DNA of 43,423 nucleotides from CAYOWK01 sp964407665 (GTDB taxonomy: Bacteria; Pseudomonadota; Alphaproteobacteria; Caulobacterales; Hyphomonadaceae). A program made the position numbers and the translations under genes. A model generated the notes under the pieces. The model made no database searches and had not been told where the DNA came from. It saw nothing but the letters and a program-made list of their open reading frames with translations. Shown here piece by piece: positions 17,092 to 25,451 of the stretch. Numbering within the stretch: the first letter of the stretch is position 1; the number at the start of each line of letters is the position of its first letter. The DNA is taken from assembly GCA_964407665.1 (NCBI GenBank), contig CAYOWK010000035.1, positions 1 through 43,423 of the forward strand. Direction: 5' to 3'.

Positions 17092-18093
17092 ATGACAGCG
17101 GGGAAGTCCCGGGGCGAACTGACGAGGCGGCTCGCCCTGGCGTCGGGCGCTGCGCTCCTGACGGGATGCGGCGTGCGGGAGGGCCGCGCGTTCACGTCCG
17201 CTGACACGCATCCCGTCGAGTATCCCACGGTTCAGGCCGTAGTCGAAATGGCGCGCCTGCTGCGCGAGCGCACGGACGGCCGGCTCGACATCAAGACCTA
17301 CGCGGGCGGCCAGCTTGGCGCCGAGCGCGACACGCTGGAGATCGCTACGTTCGGCGGTCTCGACATGAACCGGGTCTTCCTGTCGCCGCTCAACTCCATC
17401 GAGCCGGACACGATCATCCCGTCCCTGCCATTCCTGTTCCAGTCGACGGATCACATGCGGCGTGCGCTGGATGGAGCGCCAGGACGCGCGATCCTTGACC
17501 GGCTGCAACCGCACGGACTGATCGGCTTGTGTTTCTACGACTCGGGCGAGCGCAGTCTCTACAACACCCGCCGCCCGATCTACGCGCCTTCCGATATGAA
17601 GGGGCTCAAGATCCGTACGCCGAATTCGGACATGTCGATCTCTCTCATCAACGCCACCGGCGCCAACGCGACACCGATGGATCTGGGCGAGGTGTACCAG
17701 TCGCTGGTCCAGGGCGTGATCGACGGAGCCGAGAACAACTGGCCGTCGTATGAATCCGGCCGCCACTTCGAGGCTGCGCCCTATTACAGCCTCACCCGCC
17801 ACACAATGACGCCGGACGTGCTGCTGATGTCCCGCGCGCGCTGGGACAAGCTGACATCCGCCGACCGCGAGCTGGTGATGGCCTGTGCGCGCGAGAGCGT
17901 GCCCGTGATGCGCAAGCTGTGGGATGCGCGTGTCGAGAGCTCGCGGCAAAAACTCCTGGCTGCCGGCGTCAAGGAGAACGAGGTCACGGACCGCGAAGCC
18001 TTCGTGAAGCAGATGCAGCCTGTCTATGACCAGTTCGTAGTGACGCCGTTCCAGAAGAAGATGGTGTCAGACATTGAGGCGATGGCGTCATGA
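17092..18093 (+). CDS. dctP: TRAP transporter substrate-binding protein (DctP family)
   Basis: A 333-residue solute receptor of a tripartite ATP-independent transporter. The N-terminus has TRRLALASG followed by the lipobox LTGC (residues 23-26), suggesting a Tat-exported lipoprotein anchored in the membrane. The conserved ligand-binding block LKIRTPNSDMSISLINATGA contains the arginine that pairs with the substrate carboxylate, and LGEVYQSLVQGVIDGAENN is the other family hallmark. With the uronate genes around it, the ligand is probably a mono- or oligo-galacturonate (inference). It is first in dctPQM and has operator 3 upstream. Confidence 0.92.
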   Translation: MTAGKSRGELTRRLALASGAALLTGCGVREGRAFTSADTHPVEYPTVQAVVEMARLLRERTDGRLDIKTYAGGQLGAERDTLEIATFGGLDMNRVFLSPLNSIEPDTIIPSLPFLFQSTDHMRRALDGAPGRAILDRLQPHGLIGLCFYDSGERSLYNTRRPIYAPSDMKGLKIRTPNSDMSISLINATGANATPMDLGEVYQSLVQGVIDGAENNWPSYESGRHFEAAPYYSLTRHTMTPDVLLMSRARWDKLTSADRELVMACARESVPVMRKLWDARVESSRQKLLAAGVKENEVTDREAFVKQMQPVYDQFVVTPFQKKMVSDIEAMAS

Positions 18094-18602
18094 GCCTGCG
18101 ATTACTGAGACGCGCCTCTACAGCAGCCGCCAGACTGCTCATCGCCGCCGCCGCGGCCGGGCTGGTTGCGATGACGGTCATCGTGGGCTGGCAGGTGCTG
18201 GGCCGGTATGTGCTGGGCTCGAGCCCGTCCTGGACCGAGCAGGCCGCGCAGCTCCTGATGATCTGGTTCGCCTTCCTCGCCGCCGCCGCCGGCATCCGGG
18301 AAGGCTTTCACATCCGGATCGTGACTCTTGAGGAAGCGGCGCCGCCGGGCGTCCGCCGCACAATGCGCATCGCGGCCAATCTGGTCGTCGGCGGATGCGG
18401 TGTCGCCATGCTGGTGCTCGGCGGCGAACTGGTGGCGCGAACATGGACTCACACCATCCCCTCGCTCGGCCTTTCCCGGGGGATCGCCTATCTGGGGCTG
18501 CCGATCGCGGGCGGCCTCATCATACTGTTTTCGCTGGAGCGCATCCTTGAGGAGCTGACCGGCGGCGTAGAAGGCGACGAGGAGGATCCCCGGTGGAGCT
18601 AG
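18090..18602 (+). CDS. dctQ: TRAP transporter small permease (DctQ family)
   Basis: A 170-residue inner-membrane protein with four hydrophobic segments. The block GRYVLGSSPSWTEQAAQLLMIW is the DctQ family signature (shown here as GRYVLG and SWTEQ). It starts inside the dctP stop (ATGA) and ends inside the dctM start, so the three genes are translationally coupled. It couples receptor and large permease in sodium-driven uptake. Confidence 0.92.
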   Translation: MSLRLLRRASTAAARLLIAAAAAGLVAMTVIVGWQVLGRYVLGSSPSWTEQAAQLLMIWFAFLAAAAGIREGFHIRIVTLEEAAPPGVRRTMRIAANLVVGGCGVAMLVLGGELVARTWTHTIPSLGLSRGIAYLGLPIAGGLIILFSLERILEELTGGVEGDEEDPRWS

Positions 18603-19873
18603 CTGTACTCCTGGGGACGCTGGTCGTCCTGCTGGGCCTTGGCGTGCCGGTGGCGTTCTCGCTGCTCGCGGCCTCCATCGCGTGTTTTGTCGCGCTCGAC
18701 ATTCCGCTGGTCGTGGTGTTCCAGCGCATGGCGGCGGGGGTCAGCGTGTTCTCGCTGATGGCGATCCCGTTCTTCGTCTTCGCAGGCGACCTCATGTATC
18801 GCTCGGGTATCGCCGAGCGCCTGGTCAAGGTTGCTGCGGCGACCTTCGGCCGGCCGCGGGGCGGGCTGGGGCTCGTCAACGTGGGCGCCTCGACGCTCTT
18901 CGGCGCTGTCTCGGGTTCGGCCATCGCCAGCGCCAGCGCCATGGGCTCCACGCTCATCCCGCTGATGCGCGACAAGGGCTATGACGCCGACTACGCGGTC
19001 AACGTGACAGTCACCGCAGCCATTGTGGGGCTGCTGATCCCGCCCTCACACAACATGATCATCTATTCGGCGGCGAGCGGTATCGGCGTATCGATCAGCG
19101 ACCTGTTCCTGGCCGGCGTTGTTCCCGGCATCTGCACGGCGGCGCTGCTGGGCTTCGTCGCCTGGCTGGTGGCGTGCAAGCGCGGCTACCCGCGCGGAGA
19201 ATTTCCGGGCTGGCGGGCGCTGGGCAAGGCGACTGTGCTGGCCATTCCGGGAATCATCACGGCCGTGATCATCATGGGCGGCATCCTGTCGGGCATCTTC
19301 ACGCCAACGGAGTCCTCAGCCATCGCGGTCATCTACACCACGCTTGTCGGGGCGCTCGTCTACCGGACGCTCGGCTTCAAGCGCTTCGCCGAGGCGGCCG
19401 TGCAGTCGGTCAAGATCACCGCGATGGTGCTGATGATCATCGGCGCGGCAACGGCGTTCGGCTATGCGCTGGCGATCATGGAGACACCGGCGCAGCTGGC
19501 AAACCTGATCACGTCGATCACGGATAATCCGATCCTCGTCCTGCTGATCATCAACGTCGTCCTGCTGTTCCTCGGCACGTTCATGGACATGTCGCCCCTG
19601 ATCGTGATCACCACGCCGATCCTTCTGCCAGTGGTCATGGAGGTCGGTGTCGATCCGGTCCACTTCGGCATGATCATGATGCTCAATCTCGGGATCGGTC
19701 TGGTCACGCCTCCCGTCGGGTCGGTGCTCTTCGTGGGCGCGGCGGTGGGCAAGCTTCCGGTGGAGCAGGCGGTGCGGACGATCTGGCCGTTCTACGGTGC
19801 GATGATATTGGCGCTGCTGGCCGTGACATACATTCCGGCCCTGTCGCTGGCCCTGCCCAACGCGTTCAAGTGA
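18593..19873 (+). CDS. dctM: TRAP transporter large permease (DctM family)
   Basis: A 426-residue multi-spanning permease that carries the transport path and sodium coupling. Family blocks include GVPVAFSLLAASI, FVFAGDLMYRSGI, GSAIASASAMGSTLIP, IPPSHNMIIY and the C-terminal LGIGLVTPPVGSVLFV. The GTG start lies within the last codons of dctQ behind GAGGAGG. It is the last gene of dctPQM. Confidence 0.95.
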   Translation: MELAVLLGTLVVLLGLGVPVAFSLLAASIACFVALDIPLVVVFQRMAAGVSVFSLMAIPFFVFAGDLMYRSGIAERLVKVAAATFGRPRGGLGLVNVGASTLFGAVSGSAIASASAMGSTLIPLMRDKGYDADYAVNVTVTAAIVGLLIPPSHNMIIYSAASGIGVSISDLFLAGVVPGICTAALLGFVAWLVACKRGYPRGEFPGWRALGKATVLAIPGIITAVIIMGGILSGIFTPTESSAIAVIYTTLVGALVYRTLGFKRFAEAAVQSVKITAMVLMIIGAATAFGYALAIMETPAQLANLITSITDNPILVLLIINVVLLFLGTFMDMSPLIVITTPILLPVVMEVGVDPVHFGMIMMLNLGIGLVTPPVGSVLFVGAAVGKLPVEQAVRTIWPFYGAMILALLAVTYIPALSLALPNAFK

Positions 19874-19884
19874 GGAGGGCTCGC

Positions 19885-19947
19885 TTGCGGATGGCCCTCG
19901 CAACCGTCGCCGCCCTGCCTGCCGCAGCCTGCGGAGCTGCATCATGA
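19885..19947 (+). other. Mini-ORF resembling a truncated lipoprotein signal peptide
   Basis: A strong ribosome site AGGAGGG at 19873-19879 is followed by TTG (19885) and ATG (19891) in the same frame. From the ATG it encodes MALATVAALPAAACGAAS and stops at 19945-19947, overlapping the ATG of the esterase gene. It may be a coupling leader peptide or the remnant of a lost lipoprotein gene. It may also be chance. Confidence 0.3.
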
Positions 19948-20963
19948 TCCCTTTGACTCGCCGCACGATGATGATTGCCGCCCCGGCAATCGGCCTGGCG
20001 GCGTGCACCACGGCGCCGCGCAGGACCAGCGAGGCGGGCGATCCGTTTCTGGTCGATCTCGATCGGGCGCCGGACGAGGAGATCGTGCTCTGGCCGGGCG
20101 GGGCGCCGGGGGGAGAAGGCGTGTCGCTGACAGAGCATTACGTTCACCGGGACAACGCGTTCGGACTGGTTGATCGCGCCGCCCATGACGTGACGCGCCC
20201 GACCCTGTCGCTGTTTCGTGCTGCGCGCCCGGGCGGCGCCGCGCTGCTGATCATTCCGGGCGGCGGCTACAAATGGGTGGTAGTCGAGAAGGAGGGCTTC
20301 GAGGGCGCGCGCTATTTTTCGCGCGGATCCGTGGATGTCTACGTTCTCAAATACCGGCTGCCGCATCAGGGGTGGGCTGCGGGGCCGGATGCGCCGCTCC
20401 AGGACGCCCAGCGGGCGATGCGTATCATCCGTTCGCGCAATTCGGGTTCCGTCGCCGCGATGGGGTTCTCGGCGGGCGGACACCTAGCCGGATTGCTGTG
20501 CCAGCGCGGGGAGGCGTCGTCCTATGCCTCGGTCGATGCTGCAGACAGGCGGCCGTCGACCCCTGATCTTGGCGTTCTTGTGTATCCCGTGGTGCGGATG
20601 ACAGGTCCGCATGTCCATGCCGGATCGCGGGACTGCCTGCTGGGATCAAATCCTTCGCCGGAGCGCGCGCAAGCCTACGATCTTGCCCACGCGCCCCCGA
20701 AAACGACGCCCCCGCTGTTCATTCTGCACGCACTCGATGATCAGGCTGTGCCGGTGGAGAACGCGCTCGACCTTGCGCAGGCCTGCCGCCGCGCAGGTGC
20801 GCCATGCGTCGTGCACACCTTCGATGCCGGCGGCCACGGCTTTGGCTTGCGGGGGATTGCGCAGACGCCGCTCGCGGCCTGGCCATCGCTGGTCGCAGGC
20901 TGGGCTGACGCACGCGAGTTCCGGTTTGGGCTGCCGTCCAGCGGGGGCCGGTACGCCGCCTGA
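19944..20963 (+). CDS. Alpha/beta-hydrolase, exported acyl/acetyl esterase-like lipoprotein
   Basis: A 339-residue esterase-like protein. The N-terminus has TRRTMM then LAAC (residues 18-21), fitting a Tat lipoprotein. The oxyanion block is IIPGGGYKWV, nucleophile S176 is in GFSAGGH, the acid is D265 or D266 in LHALDDQAVP, and the histidine is H298 in GGHGFG. The arrangement matches the acetyl-xylan/pectin-type esterases of the BD-FAE/dienelactone-like group. Surrounded by pectin genes it may deacetylate pectin or hemicellulose fragments (inference). GGAG precedes the ATG by eight bases. It probably belongs to the dctPQM transcript. Confidence 0.85.
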   Translation: MIPLTRRTMMIAAPAIGLAACTTAPRRTSEAGDPFLVDLDRAPDEEIVLWPGGAPGGEGVSLTEHYVHRDNAFGLVDRAAHDVTRPTLSLFRAARPGGAALLIIPGGGYKWVVVEKEGFEGARYFSRGSVDVYVLKYRLPHQGWAAGPDAPLQDAQRAMRIIRSRNSGSVAAMGFSAGGHLAGLLCQRGEASSYASVDAADRRPSTPDLGVLVYPVVRMTGPHVHAGSRDCLLGSNPSPERAQAYDLAHAPPKTTPPLFILHALDDQAVPVENALDLAQACRRAGAPCVVHTFDAGGHGFGLRGIAQTPLAAWPSLVAGWADAREFRFGLPSSGGRYAA

Positions 20964-21011
20964 TCCTGCAGGAACTGACTTCACAAGTGCGACGAACTGA
21001 CTGTTCCCATC

Positions 21012-21040
21012 TTGCGAAAACGAGAAAAAAGACGTAGCTA
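21012..21040 (+). promoter_or_regulatory. Promoter of the TonB-dependent receptor gene
   Basis: TTGCGA at 21012-21017 and TAGCTA at 21035-21040 are separated by exactly 17 bases. Predicted initiation falls at about 21047, inside operator 4. The spacer is A-rich. Confidence 0.6.
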
Positions 21041-21045
21041 GGCAA

Positions 21046-21059
21046 TGACACCGGTGTCA
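21046..21059. promoter_or_regulatory. Putative LacI-family operator 4 (TonB-dependent receptor)
   Basis: TGACACCGGTGTCA is a perfect 14-bp palindrome and the most symmetrical copy of the motif. It begins six bases after the predicted -10 box, so a bound repressor would sit on the transcription start, as in the lac operon. Confidence 0.8.
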
Positions 21060-21092
21060 AATCGGGAACAAACGACCAGGGAGGAAGAGGAC

Positions 21093-23876
21093 ATGAAATT
21101 GAACCTGAAGTCCGGAATGATGGCCGGTGCATCGTTGCTGGGTCTCGCCATAGCTGGCGCACCAGCGTTTGCGCAGACTGCTCAGGAGACGCCCGCGCCC
21201 GCGCCTGCGGCGCCGGAGGGCGCTGTACCCGAGCGCATCGTGGTTACCGGTTTCCGTGGAGCCCTCGCCGAGGCGCTCGACGTGAAGCGCGATTCGAGCG
21301 GCGTCGTTGACGCCATTGTTGCCGAGGACATTGCGGCCTTCCCCGATCTCAACCTCGCCGAGTCGCTGCAGCGGATTCCCGGCCTCTCCATTGACCGCGT
21401 GGGCGGTGAGGGCAGGCAGATCACGGTGCGCGGTCTCGGAGCGGACTTCACACGCATCCGCATCAACGGCATGGAAGCACTGGCCACCAGCGGCGCCTCG
21501 GATTCGTCGGGCGGCTCCAACCGGGGCCGCGGCTTCGACTTCAACACCTTCGCGTCCGACCTGTTCAACAAGATCACGGTCACCAAGACGTCGTCGGCCG
21601 CGATCGAGGAAGGCTCACTGGGCGCCACGGTCGATCTGCGCACCGCCCGCCCGTTCGACTATGACTCGGGACTCAATGCGGCGGTGTCGGGGCAGGCCGG
21701 CTACAACGACCTCGCGGAGAAGGTAAACCCGCGCTACGCCGGTCTCGTGTCCTGGACGAATGATGAGCAGTCTTTCGGGGCGCTGCTGTCGCTGGCCTAT
21801 TCGGACCGGTCGATCCTCGAAGAAGGCTTCTCGACCGTACGCTGGGAAGACGCGAACTTCCGGTCGGTCAACGGCGCCGCCTGCCCGGCAGGCCCCGCCT
21901 GCGCCACGATCAACCCCGCGTCGAACGTCTACCACCCGCGGATTCCGCGTTATGGCCGGCTGACGCATGAACAGGAGCGCCTCGGCGTCACAGGCTCGCT
22001 GCAGTTTGCGCCGACGCCCCAGACCACCATCTCGCTCGACGGGCTCTATTCGACGCTCGATGCGACGCGCCAGGAGGAATACCTCGAGGTCTTCTTCCGC
22101 AGCCAGCAGAACCGCATCGATGTCGCGAGCTTCACGACCAATCCCGGCCGCAACATCGTGGATTCGGCCGTATTCAATATCAGCCCACTGACAAACGGCA
22201 CGCACCCGATCCGGTCGGAAAGCCGCTTCGACGTCCTGACGACGGATTTCACCCAGCTCACGCTGAACGTCGACCACGAGTTCACGGACGCTCTGCGCGC
22301 CAACGTCGTCGCCGGTACGGTCAAGTCGGAGCACGCAAACCCGATCCAGACGACCATGTTCTTCGATGCGGTCGGGACTGTGACGGGCTACACGTATGAC
22401 TTCCGCGGCAATTCCGAGACGCCGTTCATCGACTACGGCTCGCTGGACGTGACGAACCCCGCGCAATTTGCGTTCACCGAGATCCGTGACCGCCCGCAGT
22501 ATGTCGACAACACCTTCGACACGGTCGCCGGGTCGCTGGAGTTCGACATCAACGACATGTTCACGCTGTCGGGCGGGGCGAGCTGGAAGCAGTTCGAGTT
22601 CGCCACTCAGGAATTCCGGCGCGAGTCCACGTCGGGATCCCTTGTCTGCAGGCTCCCGGGCGTTACTTGCCCGACTGGCGCGGTCGGCCTGCCCATCACG
22701 CCTGATCTGGCATCGTACGTCTCCGGCTTCGGCAGCGGTCTCGGTGCGCCTGGCGGTATCGACACCCGGTGGGTCACGCCCAATATCGCGGCGACCGCCG
22801 AGCGGGTCGGCCTCTACAACATCGTCGGAGCGCCTCAGGCCGGCAACACCCGGAACGTGCAGGAAGAAGATCTCGGCGCGTTCGCGCAGCTCGGCTTCGA
22901 GGCCGATCTCGGCCCCGTCCCCGTGCGTGGCGAACTCGGAGTCCGCTACGTCGAAACCACGACAACCTCGACCGGCAGCGTGAGCGGCTCGTTCGTGACC
23001 GTGGAACGCAGCTACGAGGACACGCTCCCCTCGCTCAACCTGACGTTCGACATCACCGACGATTTCCTCGTGCGAGTCGGCGCATCGAAAGTCATGGCGC
23101 GGCCATCGCTTGGCAACCTTACGCCGGGCGGTTCGCTCGACAGCTTCAACGGCCCTCCCTTCCGCTACAACTCGGGCAACCCCGCGCTCGATCCGTTCCG
23201 GGCGACGGCCTATGACGCCTCGTTCGAGTGGTACTTCCAGCCCGAGGCGCTTATTGCGCTCAGCGTCTTCCTGAAGGATGTCGACAGCTTCTTCACCCGG
23301 GCGGGCGTGACCGAGGTCCCCTACAGCGCCTCGGGCCTGCCTTCGACGCTTCCGCCGCCGTCCAGCCCGCTTCGCAACCTGCTCGACGCCGGCGGCGATC
23401 CGCTGATCGAACTGCGAGCCGTGGAGAATGGCGGCAGTGCTTCTGTCCAGGGCTTCGAGGTCGCCTACCAGCAGCCCTTCAGCTTCCTGCCGGCGCCCTT
23501 CGACGGGTTCGGCCTCCAGGCGAACTACACCTACGTGGAGTCTGACGAGATCATCGGCTTCTCCCCGAACGCCTACAACGCGACGCTCTACTACGAGAAC
23601 GACCGGTTCTCGGCGCGTATCTCGGCCGCCTACAGGGACGCCTACACAACCCAGCGCGGCACTGCCACGCCGGGCCGGGACAATCAGGGCTTTGCCGCCA
23701 CCACGAACATCGACTTCGCGTCATCGTTCAAGCTGACCGACCAGATCGACCTGACGTTCGAGGCCATCAACCTGACGGATGAGTTCGAGCACCAGGTGTT
23801 CGACGCGGCGGACCTTGTGACTGTCTATCACCATACAGGCACCGAGTTCCTCTTCGGCGCCCGCTACAAGTACTAG
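21093..23876 (+). CDS. TonB-dependent outer-membrane receptor, oligogalacturonide uptake candidate
   Basis: A 927-residue outer-membrane receptor of the Xanthomonas/Caulobacter TonB-dependent type. It has a Sec signal ending AFA before QTAQ, a proline/alanine linker, a plug domain (FPDLNLAESLQRIPGLSIDR, ITVRGLGADFTRIRINGMEA), and a 22-stranded barrel ending FGARYKY. Receptors of this type import plant oligosaccharides. An earlier in-frame ATG at 21045 lies within the operator; ATG 21093 is chosen because AGGGAGGAAGAGG precedes it and it gives a proper signal peptide. Control by the LacI regulator is suggested by the operator on its start site. Substrate is inferred from context. Confidence 0.93.
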   Translation: MKLNLKSGMMAGASLLGLAIAGAPAFAQTAQETPAPAPAAPEGAVPERIVVTGFRGALAEALDVKRDSSGVVDAIVAEDIAAFPDLNLAESLQRIPGLSIDRVGGEGRQITVRGLGADFTRIRINGMEALATSGASDSSGGSNRGRGFDFNTFASDLFNKITVTKTSSAAIEEGSLGATVDLRTARPFDYDSGLNAAVSGQAGYNDLAEKVNPRYAGLVSWTNDEQSFGALLSLAYSDRSILEEGFSTVRWEDANFRSVNGAACPAGPACATINPASNVYHPRIPRYGRLTHEQERLGVTGSLQFAPTPQTTISLDGLYSTLDATRQEEYLEVFFRSQQNRIDVASFTTNPGRNIVDSAVFNISPLTNGTHPIRSESRFDVLTTDFTQLTLNVDHEFTDALRANVVAGTVKSEHANPIQTTMFFDAVGTVTGYTYDFRGNSETPFIDYGSLDVTNPAQFAFTEIRDRPQYVDNTFDTVAGSLEFDINDMFTLSGGASWKQFEFATQEFRRESTSGSLVCRLPGVTCPTGAVGLPITPDLASYVSGFGSGLGAPGGIDTRWVTPNIAATAERVGLYNIVGAPQAGNTRNVQEEDLGAFAQLGFEADLGPVPVRGELGVRYVETTTTSTGSVSGSFVTVERSYEDTLPSLNLTFDITDDFLVRVGASKVMARPSLGNLTPGGSLDSFNGPPFRYNSGNPALDPFRATAYDASFEWYFQPEALIALSVFLKDVDSFFTRAGVTEVPYSASGLPSTLPPPSSPLRNLLDAGGDPLIELRAVENGGSASVQGFEVAYQQPFSFLPAPFDGFGLQANYTYVESDEIIGFSPNAYNATLYYENDRFSARISAAYRDAYTTQRGTATPGRDNQGFAATTNIDFASSFKLTDQIDLTFEAINLTDEFEHQVFDAADLVTVYHHTGTEFLFGARYKY

Positions 23877-23891
23877 CCTCCTCCGGGAGGC
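23876..23891 (+). terminator. Hairpin ending the TonB-receptor transcript
   Basis: GCCTCC and GGAGGC form a 6-bp stem with a TCCG loop, starting on the last base of the stop codon and followed by TGGGTTT. Two more palindromes follow in the same gap: CCCGGGG/CCCCGGG at about 23925-23950 and a perfect 9-bp stem CCGCCCGAC/GTCGGGCGG at 23995-24015. The gap therefore separates the receptor from pgl-eda. Confidence 0.6.
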
Positions 23892-24068
23892 TGGGTTTGC
23901 CGCCAGACTTGCGCGGCGCGTGATCCCGGGGTGGTCCTCCCCGCCCCGGGAGCACGTTCAACAACACGGATGACTGAAGCCCCTCGTGGGCTGACCGCCC
24001 GACGCTGTCGGGCGGACTGCTGTAGGATTGCCTGAATCGGCAGGCGCGAACGTCCCGGATGGAACGAG

Positions 24069-24767
24069 ATGGGTGTCTGGTATCACACCATTGACGGGGA
24101 GGCGGCCTGGGCCGAGGCCGCCGCGACGGCCCTTGCCAAGGAAGTCCGGCACGCGCTGCTGAAGCGCGAGCGGCCTCTGATCGCCGTGGCAGGCGGGCGA
24201 ACGCCGGCGGCCATCCTGTCGGCCTTCGTCCGGATGGATCTGCCCTGGGACCGGATGGTCTTCGCGCCGACGGACGACCGCCAGCTGCCGGACAGCCACC
24301 CGGCCCGGAACAGTCTGCGCCTGCGGTCCTGGCTGGCGCCGGTGCTGGCGAAAGGCGCCGAGTTCCTGCCGCTGGAGGATGTGTCGGCCGCCCTGGCGCC
24401 GGATGTGGTCCTTCTCGGGTTCGGGGCGGACGGCCATGTCGCCTCGCTGTTCTCGTCCGGCGAAGGCATGGCGAGCGCCCGCAGGCACAGGGGAGAGGCC
24501 ATCGCCTACGTGACGGCGCCGCCACCCGAATCGCCATTGCCCCGGATCACTTTCACGAACTGGGCGTTGCTCAACCCCAAGCGGATCATCCTGGCGGGAG
24601 CCGGGCGGGAGAAGATCGACGCCCTGAGCCGGGCCAGCCGGGGCGAGGCCGAAGAAACGCCTCTGGCCGGGTTGCTGGCGCAGGACGTGACGCCTGTCAG
24701 TGCGTTTGTCTGCGCCGAGACCGCCAGACCCTACTGGCCCCGCGCCGCCGAAACGAGAGCCGCATGA
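24069..24767 (+). CDS. pgl: 6-phosphogluconolactonase-like protein
   Basis: A 232-residue member of the glucosamine-6-phosphate isomerase/6-phosphogluconolactonase family. AVAGGRTPAAIL and the block GFGADGHVASLFSSG are the family motifs, and TDDRQLPDSHPARN resembles the lactonase substrate loop. It would hydrolyse 6-phosphogluconolactone, feeding the Entner-Doudoroff pathway. The stop overlaps the eda start (ATGA), tying it to the pathway that also receives KDPG from pectin. Substrate could also be a related sugar lactone. Confidence 0.88.
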   Translation: MGVWYHTIDGEAAWAEAAATALAKEVRHALLKRERPLIAVAGGRTPAAILSAFVRMDLPWDRMVFAPTDDRQLPDSHPARNSLRLRSWLAPVLAKGAEFLPLEDVSAALAPDVVLLGFGADGHVASLFSSGEGMASARRHRGEAIAYVTAPPPESPLPRITFTNWALLNPKRIILAGAGREKIDALSRASRGEAEETPLAGLLAQDVTPVSAFVCAETARPYWPRAAETRAA

Positions 24768-25414
24768 TCTCCAGAGAGACCACATCCAGCCGCGACGCCA
24801 TCCGGGCGGTCATGCAGTTGTCACCCGTAATCCCCGTTCTGGTGATCGAGGACCCTGCGCACGCCCGTCCCGTTGCGGAGGCGCTTGTCGCCGGAGGGCT
24901 GAGGGCGCTGGAAGTGACGCTCAGGACGCCGTGCGCGCTGGAGTGCATCGCCGAGATGGCGAAGGTGGAGGGAGCTGTCGTCGGCGCCGGCACCGTCCTG
25001 AATGAGCGGGACATGGATGCCGCGAACGCGGCGGGGGCCCGGTTCATTGTCTCTCCAGGGCTCACCCAGCGGCTCGGCGCGGCGGCCGCAGAGCGAAAGG
25101 TTGCCTTTCTTCCGGGCATCGCCAATGCCGGAGACATCATGCTTGGACTCGAAATGGGATTTGACCACTTCAAGTTCTTTCCGGCCGAGACCAGTGGTGG
25201 TGTTAGCGCTATCAAAGCTCTTGCAGGGCCCTTCGGGAGTGTCGCATTCTGCCCGACGGGTGGAATAACGCCCGAAACGGCTGGCGCCTGGCTGGCGTTG
25301 CCGAATGTGTTGTGTGTCGGTGGGTCGTGGGTGGTTCCGAAAGGGACGCCCGATCCTGTCCGGATCCGTGAACTGGCTGCACTCGCCTCGCGGTTGCGCG
25401 AAGGCGGCATGTGA
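24764..25414 (+). CDS. eda: KDPG aldolase (2-keto-3-deoxy-6-phosphogluconate aldolase)
   Basis: A 216-residue class I aldolase cleaving KDPG into pyruvate and glyceraldehyde-3-phosphate. E50 in LEVTLRT is the general acid/base and K137 in HFKFFPAE forms the Schiff base; GAGTVL and CPTGGI are further family blocks. It overlaps pgl by four bases and ends 37 bases before pdhA with no hairpin in between. It is the converging step of pectin (via KdgK) and glucose (via pgl) breakdown. Confidence 0.95.
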   Translation: MISRETTSSRDAIRAVMQLSPVIPVLVIEDPAHARPVAEALVAGGLRALEVTLRTPCALECIAEMAKVEGAVVGAGTVLNERDMDAANAAGARFIVSPGLTQRLGAAAAERKVAFLPGIANAGDIMLGLEMGFDHFKFFPAETSGGVSAIKALAGPFGSVAFCPTGGITPETAGAWLALPNVLCVGGSWVVPKGTPDPVRIRELAALASRLREGGM

Positions 25415-25451
25415 CTACATCCTACAGAGACTGGCAGGAGGGCTGAGACTC

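Noticed and set aside
21045..21092. Upstream ATG that would lengthen the TonB receptor by 16 residues
   Set aside because: It lies inside the palindromic operator at the predicted transcription start, lacks a ribosome site and would spoil the signal peptide.
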